A DNA stretch of 64,000 bases, taken from contig CAZIJO010000003.1 of NCBI GenBank assembly GCA_964539515.1, forward strand, positions 21,883 through 85,882. The letters are read 5' to 3'. Numbering within the stretch: position 1 is the first letter of the stretch; each line of letters begins with the position of its first letter. Source of the stretch: JADLHS01 sp964539515. GTDB lineage: Bacteria; Verrucomicrobiota; Verrucomicrobiia; Limisphaerales; JADLHS01. Below are positions 22,947 through 31,733 of the stretch, one piece after another. The notes beneath the pieces are model-generated. The model was not told the DNA's origin. It was given only the letters and a program-made list of their open reading frames with translations, and did not search any database. A program made the position numbers and the translations under genes.

Positions 22947-24680
22947 ATGAGGAGAATCGCGAAAACAATCCTGTTTGGTTGGAACATGCCAGTCATGGTT
23001 TTAGCTGGCCTGTTGTCACCAGTTGGGGGGAAAGCCCAACCGGTATCTTCGAACACCGTTCCGGCTGCCACGCCCTCCTCCCAAGCGGTCCCTGCTGCCA
23101 ACGGAGTTTCTCCGAGCCAGCCAGAACAATCGGAGCTGATCAAAGAACTGCTCGGTCGCTTGGAGCGGCTTGAAAACAAGGAGGCGGAGCAAAAGCAGCG
23201 GACCGAAGCCGCCGAGAAGGCACACCAGGAAGAGGTGCAGAAACTCCTCGGGCGCATCGGTGAACTCGAGGGCAAGGTCGGCTCCCTTGAGTCGGGCAAG
23301 GTCCTGCCCGAGATCGCGGTTTCCCCAAAGGATGGGCCGACAACGCAGGAGCTGGATCAGAAACTTCGGGTGATGGCGCGCAACGAGGAGCTGGCGGCAG
23401 AAGCCGCCGAGGCGCAAGCCGCCGCGCGCGCGAAGGAAACGCCGCGAATCACGGCCGGGGCGAATGGATTCGCCATCAGTTCGGCGGACACGAACTATGT
23501 GTTGAAGCTACGGGGTTTGGTGCAGGTGGATTCGCGTTCCTTTTTTGACGACAATCAATACCTCGAAGGCAATGATGGTTTTTATTTGCGGCGCGCCCGG
23601 CCCATTTTCGAGGGCACGCTCTTTCGTGATTTCGATTTCAATTTGACGCCCGATTTCGGCGGCAACAACGTCCAAATCTTTGATGCCTGGATGAATTACC
23701 GTTACCGGCCCGAGTTGCAGTTGAAGGCCGGAAAGTTCAAGAGCCCGGTCGGATTTGAAATGTTGCAATCCGTCGGCATGCTGCCGTTTAACGAGCGTTC
23801 GTTGGTCAGCAATTTTGTGCCGGCACGAACCCTCGGCCTCCAAATCTGGGGAGACATTGCCGGTGGAGCGGTAAGTTATGCCGCCGGGGTTTTTGATGGC
23901 TCCGGGGATGCGCGAGTTGCGAGCAACAGCGATATCGATGATGCCAAGGAATTCGCGGGACGGCTTGGGTTTCAACCATTCAAGCAAAGCGCCACCACCA
24001 TGCTGACGGGACTTCGCTTGGGCGCGGGCGGGAGCTTCACCCAGGTGCGTTCCAATACCGCCAGCTTGCCGAACACGACGGGCGGAACTTTGCCCGGTTA
24101 TGTGACCTCCGCCTTGCAACAATTCTTTGCCTACAATCCGGCGATCGGGACCGTATATGCCGACGGGGTTCACTGGCGGATTTCCCCCTATGCGGCCTAC
24201 ACCCTGGGACCATTTGGGCTGTTGGGGGAATACATCGTTGCCCAGCAGGGCGTGGTAAACAGTGTGACCGGGGCGCGCGAGGATTTGTTGGATTCGGCCT
24301 GGCAGCTTTCTGCGCAATGGGTGTTGACGGGTGAAGATGCCTCCTTCACTGGCATCGCGCCGAAGTCGCCATTTGATCCGCGGGCTGGAAAATGGGGAGC
24401 CTGGCAGCTCGTGGCCCGCTTTGCCCAGGCGGATCTTGATTCAGATGCTTTCCCCGTTTTCTCCGATCCCACGCTTTCGGCGCATTCGGCCATGAGTTGG
24501 GGAATTGGGCTGAACTGGTGGCTGAACCGGAATGTCCGGGTGCTTACGAGTTATTCCAGAACCTGGTTTGGCGGCGGGGGCGAGGTGAATCCGGTGTTCA
24601 TCGGCACCCACGTGCCCCCGGCCACGGTTACGCACCAGGACGAAAGCGTATTCATGACCCGGCTCCAGCTTGCGTTTTAA
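22947..24680 (+). CDS. OprO/OprP-type outer-membrane porin
   Basis: 577 residues. A signal peptide (about 1-31) is followed by a Ser/Pro/Ala-rich stretch, a coiled coil (about 65-115, LLGRLERLENKEAEQKQR and after), then a beta-barrel region of the phosphate-selective porin O/P family from about 165. Landmarks are LKLRGLVQVDSRSFFDDNQY, FYLRRARPIFEGTLFRDFDF and LKAGKFKSPVGFEMLQS. The coiled coil may trimerise or bind peptidoglycan. In this operon it plausibly imports sulfate or small sulfur-containing anions across the outer membrane, which is inferred from context. Confidence 0.85.
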   Translation: MRRIAKTILFGWNMPVMVLAGLLSPVGGKAQPVSSNTVPAATPSSQAVPAANGVSPSQPEQSELIKELLGRLERLENKEAEQKQRTEAAEKAHQEEVQKLLGRIGELEGKVGSLESGKVLPEIAVSPKDGPTTQELDQKLRVMARNEELAAEAAEAQAAARAKETPRITAGANGFAISSADTNYVLKLRGLVQVDSRSFFDDNQYLEGNDGFYLRRARPIFEGTLFRDFDFNLTPDFGGNNVQIFDAWMNYRYRPELQLKAGKFKSPVGFEMLQSVGMLPFNERSLVSNFVPARTLGLQIWGDIAGGAVSYAAGVFDGSGDARVASNSDIDDAKEFAGRLGFQPFKQSATTMLTGLRLGAGGSFTQVRSNTASLPNTTGGTLPGYVTSALQQFFAYNPAIGTVYADGVHWRISPYAAYTLGPFGLLGEYIVAQQGVVNSVTGAREDLLDSAWQLSAQWVLTGEDASFTGIAPKSPFDPRAGKWGAWQLVARFAQADLDSDAFPVFSDPTLSAHSAMSWGIGLNWWLNRNVRVLTSYSRTWFGGGGEVNPVFIGTHVPPATVTHQDESVFMTRLQLAF

Positions 24681-24691
24681 GTCCCTGACCT

Positions 24692-25714
24692 ATGAAAGGA
24701 ATCAATCAAGTGCAAATGACCAAACTCATCACCCTTTTGGTAGCCGCTTTGGCGGCCTTGGGCTCGGGAGCGGGCGTAAATGCCAAGGACTTCAAGCTCC
24801 TCAACGTCTCCTATGACCCCACGCGCGAGCTCTACACGGAGTACAACGCCGCCTTCGCGAAGTTTTGGAAGGAAAAGACCGGTGACACCGTGAAGATTGA
24901 TCAATCCCACGGCGGCTCGGGCAAACAGGCGCGCTCGGTGATGGAAGGACTCTCCGCCGATGTCGTCACCCTCGCGCTGGCTTACGACGTGGACGTCATT
25001 GCGGAGAAGGCGAGACTGTTCCCGGCCACGTGGCAAAAGCGATTGCCCGGCAATAGTGCGCCCTACACCTCGACGATCGTATTCCTGGTGCGCAAAGGGA
25101 ATCCCAAAGGCATCAAAGATTGGAACGACCTCGTCAAGCCGGGCGTGGCGATTATTCCGGCCAATCCCAAAACCTCCGGGGCGGCCCGGTGGACGTATCT
25201 GGCGGCGTGGGGCTACGTGTTGAAAAACGGCGGGGACGAGGTGAAGGCGAAAGAATTTGTGGCAAAATTCTACAAGAACGTGCCTGTGCTCGATACCGGC
25301 GCGCGGGGAGCGACCACCACCTTCATCCAGCGCGAAATCGGCGATGTGCTTGTGGGCTGGGAGAACGAGGCGTTCCTTGCGCTCAAGGAATACGGGGCGG
25401 ACAAATTCGAAATCGTTGTTCCGTCCGTCAGCATTCTGGCGGAGCCGCCGGTGACGGTCGTGGACAAGGTGGCGAAGAAAAAGGGCACCGAAGCCGTTGC
25501 CACGGCATATCTCGAATATCTTTACTCGGATGAGGGCCAGGAAATTGCCGGACGGAACTTTTATCGTCCGCGTTCCGAAAAGGCGGCAGCGAAGTACGCC
25601 AGCCAATTCACCAAGGTCAGTCTGTTCACGATTGATGAAGTGTTCGGTGGCTGGCAGAAGGCGCACAAGGCGCACTTTGCGGACGGCGGCTCCTTTGATC
25701 AGATCCAACGCTGA
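24692..25714 (+). CDS. sbp: Sulfate/thiosulfate-binding periplasmic protein, copy 1
   Basis: 340 residues. A signal peptide ends near AGVNA-KD (about residue 31). The mature protein follows the Sbp/CysP family: FKLLNVSYDPTRELYTEYN, then QSHGGSGKQARSVMEGLSAD with the anion-binding Ser/Gly loop, WNDLVKPGVAIIPANPKTSG, and GARGATTTFIQREIGDVLV. It delivers sulfate to the CysTWA permease encoded about 17 kb downstream. ATG 24716 is an alternative start. The neighbour at 25749 is a clear paralogue with the same motifs. Confidence 0.92.
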   Translation: MKGINQVQMTKLITLLVAALAALGSGAGVNAKDFKLLNVSYDPTRELYTEYNAAFAKFWKEKTGDTVKIDQSHGGSGKQARSVMEGLSADVVTLALAYDVDVIAEKARLFPATWQKRLPGNSAPYTSTIVFLVRKGNPKGIKDWNDLVKPGVAIIPANPKTSGAARWTYLAAWGYVLKNGGDEVKAKEFVAKFYKNVPVLDTGARGATTTFIQREIGDVLVGWENEAFLALKEYGADKFEIVVPSVSILAEPPVTVVDKVAKKKGTEAVATAYLEYLYSDEGQEIAGRNFYRPRSEKAAAKYASQFTKVSLFTIDEVFGGWQKAHKAHFADGGSFDQIQR

Positions 25715-25748
25715 ACGCCTCGCGCACCACCGCCAGAGCCCAAAACCC

Positions 25749-26762
25749 ATGAACGTCACCGTTGCCGCAAAACGATTCGCGCTCGGAGCAATGGCCCTTG
25801 CTGCGGTGTCGTTGGCCGCGGCGGCGGAGACGAAGCTCTTGAATGCCTCATTCGACATTTCGCGTGAATTGTTCCAGCGCTACAACGAAGCCTTTGTGCG
25901 CCACTGGCAACAGGCAGGGGGCGCGAGCGTGGCGGTGAATCAGTCGCACGCCGGTTCTTCCAAGCAGGCGCGCGCGGTGATTGATGGCCTGGAGGCCGAT
26001 GTGGTCACTTTCAACCAGGTCACGGATGTGGAAGCGGTGGCCGAGCGTGGTCTGATCGCCCGCGACTGGCGCAAGCTGTTGCCGCATCAAAGTTCGCCTT
26101 TCAGCTCCACGATCGTGTTTCTGGTGCGCCAGGGAAACCCCAAGGGCATCAAGGACTGGAGCGACCTGGTGCAGCCCGGCATCTCGGTGATCGTGCCCAA
26201 TCCGAAAACCTCGGGCAACGGCCGTTACAGTTATTTGGCGGCGTGGGGATACGCGCTGAAGCAATCCGCCGGTGACGAGGCGAAGGCCCGCGAGTTTGTG
26301 GGGAAACTGTTCGCGAACGTTCCCGTCCTCGACACCGGCGGTCGCGGTGCCACCACGACATTCGCCCAGCGCGAAATCGGCGATGTGCTGCTGACCTTCG
26401 AGGCGGAGGTGTATTTGACGGTGAAGGAATTTGGCGCGGGGAAATTCGAGGCGGTCGTGCCTTCGTGCAGTATTGAGGCCGACATGCCCGTGGCCGTAGT
26501 CCAAAAGGTGGTTGGCAAGCGCGGCACGGAGCAACTCGCACGCGCTTATCTCGAACACCTTTATTCGGACGAAGGGCAGGGGATCATTGCGGCCAATTAT
26601 TATCGGCCCCGATCGCAAAAGGTTGCCGGGCAATACGCCGCCCAGTTCGGCAAGCTGGAGTTGTTCTCCGTCGAGAAAGTCTTTGGTGATTGGGCCAGCG
26701 CGCAAAAGACGCATTTCAGCGAGGGCGGCGTGTTCGACCAACTCTACAAAAAATCCAAGTGA
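25749..26762 (+). CDS. sbp: Sulfate/thiosulfate-binding periplasmic protein, copy 2
   Basis: 337 residues with a signal peptide (to about AAAAE, residue 27) and the same Sbp layout as copy 1: TKLLNASFDISRELFQRYNE, NQSHAGSSKQARAVIDGLEA, PKTSGNGRYSYLAAWGYAL and TGGRGATTTFAQREIGDVLL. ATG 25749 is chosen because it gives a proper signal peptide; the longer open frame overlaps copy 1. A tandem duplication is likely, and the two copies may favour different oxyanions (sulfate versus thiosulfate or molybdate-like), which the sequence cannot decide. Confidence 0.9.
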   Translation: MNVTVAAKRFALGAMALAAVSLAAAAETKLLNASFDISRELFQRYNEAFVRHWQQAGGASVAVNQSHAGSSKQARAVIDGLEADVVTFNQVTDVEAVAERGLIARDWRKLLPHQSSPFSSTIVFLVRQGNPKGIKDWSDLVQPGISVIVPNPKTSGNGRYSYLAAWGYALKQSAGDEAKAREFVGKLFANVPVLDTGGRGATTTFAQREIGDVLLTFEAEVYLTVKEFGAGKFEAVVPSCSIEADMPVAVVQKVVGKRGTEQLARAYLEHLYSDEGQGIIAANYYRPRSQKVAGQYAAQFGKLELFSVEKVFGDWASAQKTHFSEGGVFDQLYKKSK

Positions 26763-26764
26763 CC

Positions 26765-27589
26765 ATGAGCACGACCATGATTTCACGCTTCCCGGAAAAG
26801 CCGGCGGCAGCCCGCCTGCGTTCAGCCGGCGACGCCGTTGCGCCATTGGAGGCGCTGGCGGCCAGTTCGCCCAATTTGGTGGCGAATCACGAATTGCGCT
26901 TCGATCAGGCCGGTGAGTCCTATGTGTTGCCGCGTTACACTTATCTCGGGCTCCGCGGGGGCGACCGCCCCATCCGCATCGGCATTTTTGCCGGGATTCA
27001 TGGCGATGAGCCCGAGGGCGTGCGCGCGGCGGTGTTGTTTCTGAAGCTGCTGGAGAGCGTGCCCGAGGTGGCGCGAGGTTACTCCCTCACGGTCTATCCG
27101 GTTTGCAACCCCACGGGCTACGAGGACAACACTCGCTTGTCACGCCGGGGCAGGGACCTGAACCGTGAATTCTGGACGAACTCGGGCGAGCCAGAGGTGA
27201 AACTTCTCGAAGCCGAGCTGGGCGCGCGTTCATTTGACGGCATCATCTCCCTGCACACGGACGATACCAGCGATGGTTTCTACGGTTATGCGCGGGGCGC
27301 CACATTAACCAAACACCTGATCGAACCCGCCCTGGCCGCTGCCGAGCGGATTTTGCCGCGTAATGCTCGTGAGACCATCGACGGCTTTCGGGCGCGCAAC
27401 GGAATCATCTTGGAATGCTACCAAGGCGTCCTGAGCGCGCCGGCCAGTGCAAGTCCGCGTCCATTCGAAATCATCCTCGAAACGCCGCAGTCGCCCGCCC
27501 CCGAGGTCAAGGACGCCGCCTTCGTCGCGGCATTGCAAACCATCCTGCTCGAATACCGGAAGTTCATTGCCTACGCGCCCAACATTTGA
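26765..27589 (+). CDS. AspA/AstE-type zinc deacylase, paralogue 1 with intact metal site
   Basis: 274 residues of the succinylglutamate desuccinylase/aspartoacylase family (M14-like), which hydrolyses N-acyl amino acids. The zinc site is complete: H79 and E82 in GIHGDEPEG, H164 in SLHTDD, with the family glutamate at about E239 in EIILETP. The substrate loop NPTGYEDNTRLSRRGRDLNR is also present. No signal peptide, so probably cytoplasmic. It starts two bases after the stop of the second sbp gene and leads three tandem paralogues before cysK. An N-acyl cysteine or other N-acylated sulfur amino acid is a reasonable substrate guess, because aminoacylase-3 of this family acts on mercapturates. 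Confidence 0.85.
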   Translation: MSTTMISRFPEKPAAARLRSAGDAVAPLEALAASSPNLVANHELRFDQAGESYVLPRYTYLGLRGGDRPIRIGIFAGIHGDEPEGVRAAVLFLKLLESVPEVARGYSLTVYPVCNPTGYEDNTRLSRRGRDLNREFWTNSGEPEVKLLEAELGARSFDGIISLHTDDTSDGFYGYARGATLTKHLIEPALAAAERILPRNARETIDGFRARNGIILECYQGVLSAPASASPRPFEIILETPQSPAPEVKDAAFVAALQTILLEYRKFIAYAPNI

Positions 27590-27599
27590 GCCCGCAACC

Positions 27600-28433
27600 A
27601 TGACGCTCGTGAACTCCAAACGGCACCCGGTCAAAGCGGCGAACGACTCGCGCCAGCCGGACCGGCTGTTGCGCTACTTCGATGCCGTCGCGGAAAAATC
27701 CGGCCACCTGCTGAGCAAGGCGGTGAAGACGTTCGAGTCCGCTGGCGAACTCTATGGCCTCCCGCGTTTTATTTGGGCCGGGCCAGCGGGTGGTCATGAC
27801 ACGTTTCGCCTTGGCATTTTCGCCACGTTGAATGGCGATGAGCCGGAGGGCGCGTTTGCCCTGACGCGATTCATCGCGGGATTGGAACAAGCGCCCGAAC
27901 TGGCGCGGGGCTATGCTTTCTCGATTTATCCGCTCTGCAACCCCACGGGCTTCGAGGACAACACCCGCCTCTCCCGTGCCGGCGCTGCGTTGAACCGTTT
28001 GTTCTGGACCGAATCCGACGCGCCCGAAGTCCGCTTTCTCGAATCGGAAATCTGGATGCAGGCGTTTCACGGCATCCTCAACCTGCGCAGTGACGCGGAA
28101 ACTGCGGGCGTTTATGGCTTCGCCTCGGGTGGGATCATCTCGCAGGCCTTGCTGCAACCCGCGCTTCAGGCGGCGGGAACCTTTCTCCCGCGCAATCGTC
28201 AACGCGAGATCGACGGCATCCCCGCCCGGCGCGGGATGGTGTATGCGGACATCTACAACGCCGCGCGCGGAGCGTTGCGCGCCGTGCCTGGCCTGGAGAA
28301 TCCGCCGTTTGAAATTACCCTGGCCACACCGCGCGCGGCCGCGGTGCATCTGCAAGTCGAGGCGCTGAATGCGGCGTTGCTTGCCATCCTGTCCGAATTC
28401 CGCTCATTACAGGCCTATGCCCAGAACATTTGA
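27600..28433 (+). CDS. AspA/AstE-like protein, paralogue 2 without zinc ligands
   Basis: 277 residues, colinear with paralogue 1 but with key residues changed. The first zinc His is N78 (LNGDEPEG), the third ligand is R163 (NLRSDAE), and the catalytic-type glutamate is A242 (EITLATP). Only E81 and the loop NPTGFEDNTRLSRAG remain. The fold should be preserved, since the hydrophobic core and C-terminus SEFRSLQAYAQNI match its neighbours. It is therefore probably not a zinc hydrolase; a binding or subunit role is more likely. The gene is intact and in operon phase (10 bases after paralogue 1). Confidence 0.8.
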   Translation: MTLVNSKRHPVKAANDSRQPDRLLRYFDAVAEKSGHLLSKAVKTFESAGELYGLPRFIWAGPAGGHDTFRLGIFATLNGDEPEGAFALTRFIAGLEQAPELARGYAFSIYPLCNPTGFEDNTRLSRAGAALNRLFWTESDAPEVRFLESEIWMQAFHGILNLRSDAETAGVYGFASGGIISQALLQPALQAAGTFLPRNRQREIDGIPARRGMVYADIYNAARGALRAVPGLENPPFEITLATPRAAAVHLQVEALNAALLAILSEFRSLQAYAQNI

Positions 28434-28453
28434 ACCACGACCAAGGTGAACCC

Positions 28454-29278
28454 ATGAAAACCACTGCGCTTGCCCCCGCCATCCGTGCCGGATTCAACCT
28501 GCGCGAGCGTCCCACGCTGGCCGATCTGTTGGCGCCCCTGGATCAACTCGCTGCCAAGTCGTCCAATCTGCTTGCCCGGCCCCTTGGGCAGTTTGAGCGC
28601 GATGGCCACAGTTACGCGATGCCACGCTACATTTTCGTCGGCCCGCAAGGCGGGGATGTGCCGATTCCCGTCGGCATTTTCGCCGGCATCTATGGGGATG
28701 AACCGGAAGGAACACGCGCATTGGTGAAGTTCGCCCAATTGCTCGAAGCGCATCCCGAACTTGCCGCCGGGTATGTCCTGTTCCTCTATCCGGCTTGCAA
28801 TCCCACCGGGCTCGCGGCGGGCACGGCGTTTTCCAGCCGCGGCAAGGACCTGAATCTTGAACTTGTGAAGATCTCTCACGAACCCGAGGCGCGCTGGTTG
28901 CAAAGTGAACTCGCGTCGCAACACCTGGAAGGCATCATCAAGCTGCACACCAAGGCCGGGAGCAATACCTTCTACGGGCTGGTTCGGGGCGAGACCCTTG
29001 CGCGCCAACTGCTGGATCCCGCGCTGGCCGCCGCCGCGGAATTGTTGCCGGTGGCGGAGGACTCAGGCATCGAGGCGTTTCGCGCGCGGGATGTTTCCTA
29101 CGACCACTATGAAGGTGGATCGCCGACGGCGCCAGAAGCTCCGACGCGTCCGTTCGAGGTCATTCTCGAAACGCCCGGGCAGGTTCCGGCTTATCTTCGC
29201 GAATGGGCCTTCGTGCTGGCGCTACGTTCCATTCTGACCGAGTACCGGAAATTCCTCGCCTACGCTCCCAACCTTTGA
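28454..29278 (+). CDS. AspA/AstE-like protein, paralogue 3 with partly lost zinc site
   Basis: 274 residues. The first His of the zinc site is Y80 (GIYGDEPEG), while E83, H165 (KLHTKAG) and E239 (EVILETP) are kept; the substrate-loop Arg of DLNR reads Leu (KDLNLEL). Metal binding would be weak or different. A good ribosome site (AAGGTGA) precedes ATG 28454. Its end, TEYRKFLAYAPNL, matches paralogue 1, so copies 1 and 3 may share more recent ancestry than either does with copy 2. cysK follows 26 bases later. Confidence 0.8.
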   Translation: MKTTALAPAIRAGFNLRERPTLADLLAPLDQLAAKSSNLLARPLGQFERDGHSYAMPRYIFVGPQGGDVPIPVGIFAGIYGDEPEGTRALVKFAQLLEAHPELAAGYVLFLYPACNPTGLAAGTAFSSRGKDLNLELVKISHEPEARWLQSELASQHLEGIIKLHTKAGSNTFYGLVRGETLARQLLDPALAAAAELLPVAEDSGIEAFRARDVSYDHYEGGSPTAPEAPTRPFEVILETPGQVPAYLREWAFVLALRSILTEYRKFLAYAPNL

Positions 29279-29304
29279 TCCGCCCGAACCAAACCAACAT
29301 CTCT

Positions 29305-30270
29305 ATGCCTCGCATCTACAACAACATCACGGAAACGATCGGCAATACGCCGCTCGTGCGCTTGAATCGCACTGCGCAAAACCATGGCGCGGTCGCCGAG
29401 GTCCTGCTCAAACTGGAATTCTTCAATCCGCTGTCCAGCGTGAAGGACCGTATCGGGGTGGCGATGATTGATGACGCCCTGCAAACCGGGAAGATCAACC
29501 CGAGCACGGTGCTCATCGAACCCACGAGCGGCAACACCGGCATCGCGCTCGCCTTCGTGGCGGCGGCCCGGGGACTGAAGTTGATTCTCACCATGCCCGA
29601 AACCATGAGCCTCGAACGCCGCAAGCTGCTCAAGATTCTTGGCGCAAAATTGGTCCTGACCGAGGGCCCAAAAGGGATGAAAGGCGCCATCGCCAAGGCC
29701 GAGGAATTGCGCCAGCAGATTCCGAACAGCGTCATTCTTCAGCAGTTCTCCAATCCGTCGAACCCGGCGATTCATCGCAAGACCACGGCGGAGGAAATCT
29801 GGCGCGACACGGACGGCAAAGTTGACTTTGTTGTCGCGGGTGTTGGAACGGGTGGGACGATCACCGGCGTGGCCGAAGTCATCAAGTCGCGCAAGCCTGC
29901 TTTCAAGGCAATCGCGGTTGAGCCGGTCAAATCGCCGGTCATTTCGGGCGGCCAGCCCGGCCCGCACAAGCTGCAGGGCATCGGCGCGGGTTTCATTCCG
30001 GACAATCTAAACGTGAAGATCGTGGACGAGGTCATCAAGGTGGATGAAGCCGAATCCGGCCCGGTGTCGAAGGAGATCAACCGCCTCGACGGGATTCCCG
30101 TTGGCATTTCGAGCGGCGCCATTGTTTGGGCGGCGTTGCAAGTGGCAAAGCGCCCGGAGAACTTAGGCAAGCAGATTGTCGCCATCGTGCCGTCCGCCTC
30201 GGAACGTTATCTGTCATCGTGGCTGTTTGCCGACATTGATACGGAGAGCGACAAGCTCGATTTCGTCTAG
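29305..30270 (+). CDS. cysK: Cysteine synthase A (O-acetylserine sulfhydrylase)
   Basis: 321 residues, a PLP enzyme that makes cysteine from O-acetylserine and sulfide. Seen: the start TETIGNTPLVRLNR, the PLP lysine in NPLSSVKDRIG near 43, the substrate loop EPTSGNTGIALAF near 74, the phosphate-binding GVGTGGTITGVAEV near 180 and GIGAGFIPDNLN near 226. Length is usual. ATG 29305 is chosen by homology. It is the last gene of the sulfur operon that starts at 22729 and fixes the pathway meaning of its neighbours. Confidence 0.94.
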   Translation: MPRIYNNITETIGNTPLVRLNRTAQNHGAVAEVLLKLEFFNPLSSVKDRIGVAMIDDALQTGKINPSTVLIEPTSGNTGIALAFVAAARGLKLILTMPETMSLERRKLLKILGAKLVLTEGPKGMKGAIAKAEELRQQIPNSVILQQFSNPSNPAIHRKTTAEEIWRDTDGKVDFVVAGVGTGGTITGVAEVIKSRKPAFKAIAVEPVKSPVISGGQPGPHKLQGIGAGFIPDNLNVKIVDEVIKVDEAESGPVSKEINRLDGIPVGISSGAIVWAALQVAKRPENLGKQIVAIVPSASERYLSSWLFADIDTESDKLDFV

Positions 30271-30669
30271 CCCGTCACTCATTGATGTTCTCATGACCCG
30301 CGCCAACAACAACGGCTCCCTTTGGACCCCGCACGCCTGGGCGACCACGCCGGCGGCGGCTGGCTTATGGAACGGCTGGTTGACGGTCGCTGTGGATCTA
30401 GTCTGGCCCACCCCGCCCGGGGAGGTCGTTACAAACTTGAAACCCAAAATTTCAAGAGCTCACCGGACCACCGGAAGTTCTTCGAGGAAGAACAGGAAAC
30501 CCGGTGAAGGTCCGCATCCAGTTGCTGCCGGCGAGTAAGCGCTCGCTGATCCTCAGCCTGATTCGTTCCCGCCTTCGGTTGACACCGCTGGCTGCGGTGT
30601 CGTCGCGCCCGTGCGCGGTTGTTTCCCGTGTTTGACCTCATTGAGCACAGAAAACCAAACACAGTGAAA
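30271..30669. other. Intergenic region after cysK
   Basis: About 400 bases. A short frame (ATG 30292 to 30538, 81 codons) has no ribosome site and no recognisable protein character, so I leave it uncalled. A TTGACA at about 30577 has no good -10 partner. It probably holds the 3' end of the cys operon and the promoter of the next block. Confidence 0.5.
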
Positions 30670-31656
30670 ATGAAATCAAATCAAAACCTGAAACCCATCC
30701 GCAGCGTCGCTGCGGTGGTGGGTGGTTTTGCCTGGTTCACCGGGGCGGCGTTCGCAGCGCCATTCCTGTACAGCTCGGGTGATCTCGTGCTGGCGTTCCG
30801 CCAGACCGGATCGGCGAGTGATTACGCCGTGAACATCGGCAAGGCTACCAACTATAACAACCTGCCGGGAGGTTCAACCTTCGCGGTTACCAACTTGTCC
30901 GTCTCCCAACTCGGTGCCGCTTTTCCGAGTGTGAACGAATTGAAGTGGTCCGTGGCGGGCGCCATTCGCACGGCGGGCAATCCAACCTATCCCATCCAGA
31001 CCCTCTGGGTGAGCCGGCCCCGCGTGGATGCCGGCACGCCCAGCGCGCCCTGGTTGCGGCGCAGCACTTCGACCCAGGGCACCGCCGGCGCGCAGATTGA
31101 CGCCGTCGGAGTGCGCGCTGCCAACGGCAGCAGTTTCCTCGCAGCCGGACCCAACAACACTGTGACCGGAGTCGTCTTGCCCGTGGCCAGCGACTTCAAT
31201 CTCGGTCAAGTCATTGGCACGTTCGGTAATTATGACAACACGTTTCAGGGAAATGTGGAGAATCTCACCGCCGCTGATTTTGACGGTGCGCCTGAAAACG
31301 TTTCCCGCTCGGACTTGTATGAACTGTTGCCGGGCAACAGCGCGTTAAATCTGCCGGGACGCTTCCTGGGCTTCTTTGAACTGAAGCCCAACGGCGCGTT
31401 GACCTTCACGGCGGCCTCCACGGTACTGCCGGCGCCGACAATCACCAGCATCACCCGCACCGGCGATGTCACCACCGTCTCCTTCACGACGGTTTCCGGC
31501 GGAACGTATCGGTTACGGGCTACTAATGCAGCGGGATTGACCACGCCCGTCTCGACCTGGACCACTGGCAATTCCCTTGCGGGCACGGGCGGAGTGTTGT
31601 CGCTCACGGACACCAATTCCGCCGACATCCGCTTCTTTGCGGTGGATGTGCAATAA
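30670..31656 (+). CDS. Secreted protein of unknown function
   Basis: 328 residues with a signal peptide (MKSNQNLKPIRSVAAVVGGF, cleaved near AAFA-AP at about 32). The mature protein is beta-rich and starts FLYSSGDLVLAFRQTGSASD. The C-terminal 90 residues look like an immunoglobulin- or fibronectin-type module (ITSITRTGDVTTVSFTTVSG). I recognise no family. It is probably exported and surface- or periplasm-located, and opens the block that continues with a PstS-like protein and the two-partner secretion genes. ATG 30670 places the signal at the N-terminus; the longer frame adds 17 residues. Confidence 0.72.
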   Translation: MKSNQNLKPIRSVAAVVGGFAWFTGAAFAAPFLYSSGDLVLAFRQTGSASDYAVNIGKATNYNNLPGGSTFAVTNLSVSQLGAAFPSVNELKWSVAGAIRTAGNPTYPIQTLWVSRPRVDAGTPSAPWLRRSTSTQGTAGAQIDAVGVRAANGSSFLAAGPNNTVTGVVLPVASDFNLGQVIGTFGNYDNTFQGNVENLTAADFDGAPENVSRSDLYELLPGNSALNLPGRFLGFFELKPNGALTFTAASTVLPAPTITSITRTGDVTTVSFTTVSGGTYRLRATNAAGLTTPVSTWTTGNSLAGTGGVLSLTDTNSADIRFFAVDVQ

Positions 31657-31733
31657 CCTGAACCGAACTAAACAACTGAAAACGGAATTATCCCTATTTG
31701 AAATCGAAAACTTGAACCTTTGAGAGACTGATT

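Noticed and set aside
30292..30538. Possible 81-codon gene after cysK
   Set aside because: No ribosome site, atypical composition and no recognisable motif.
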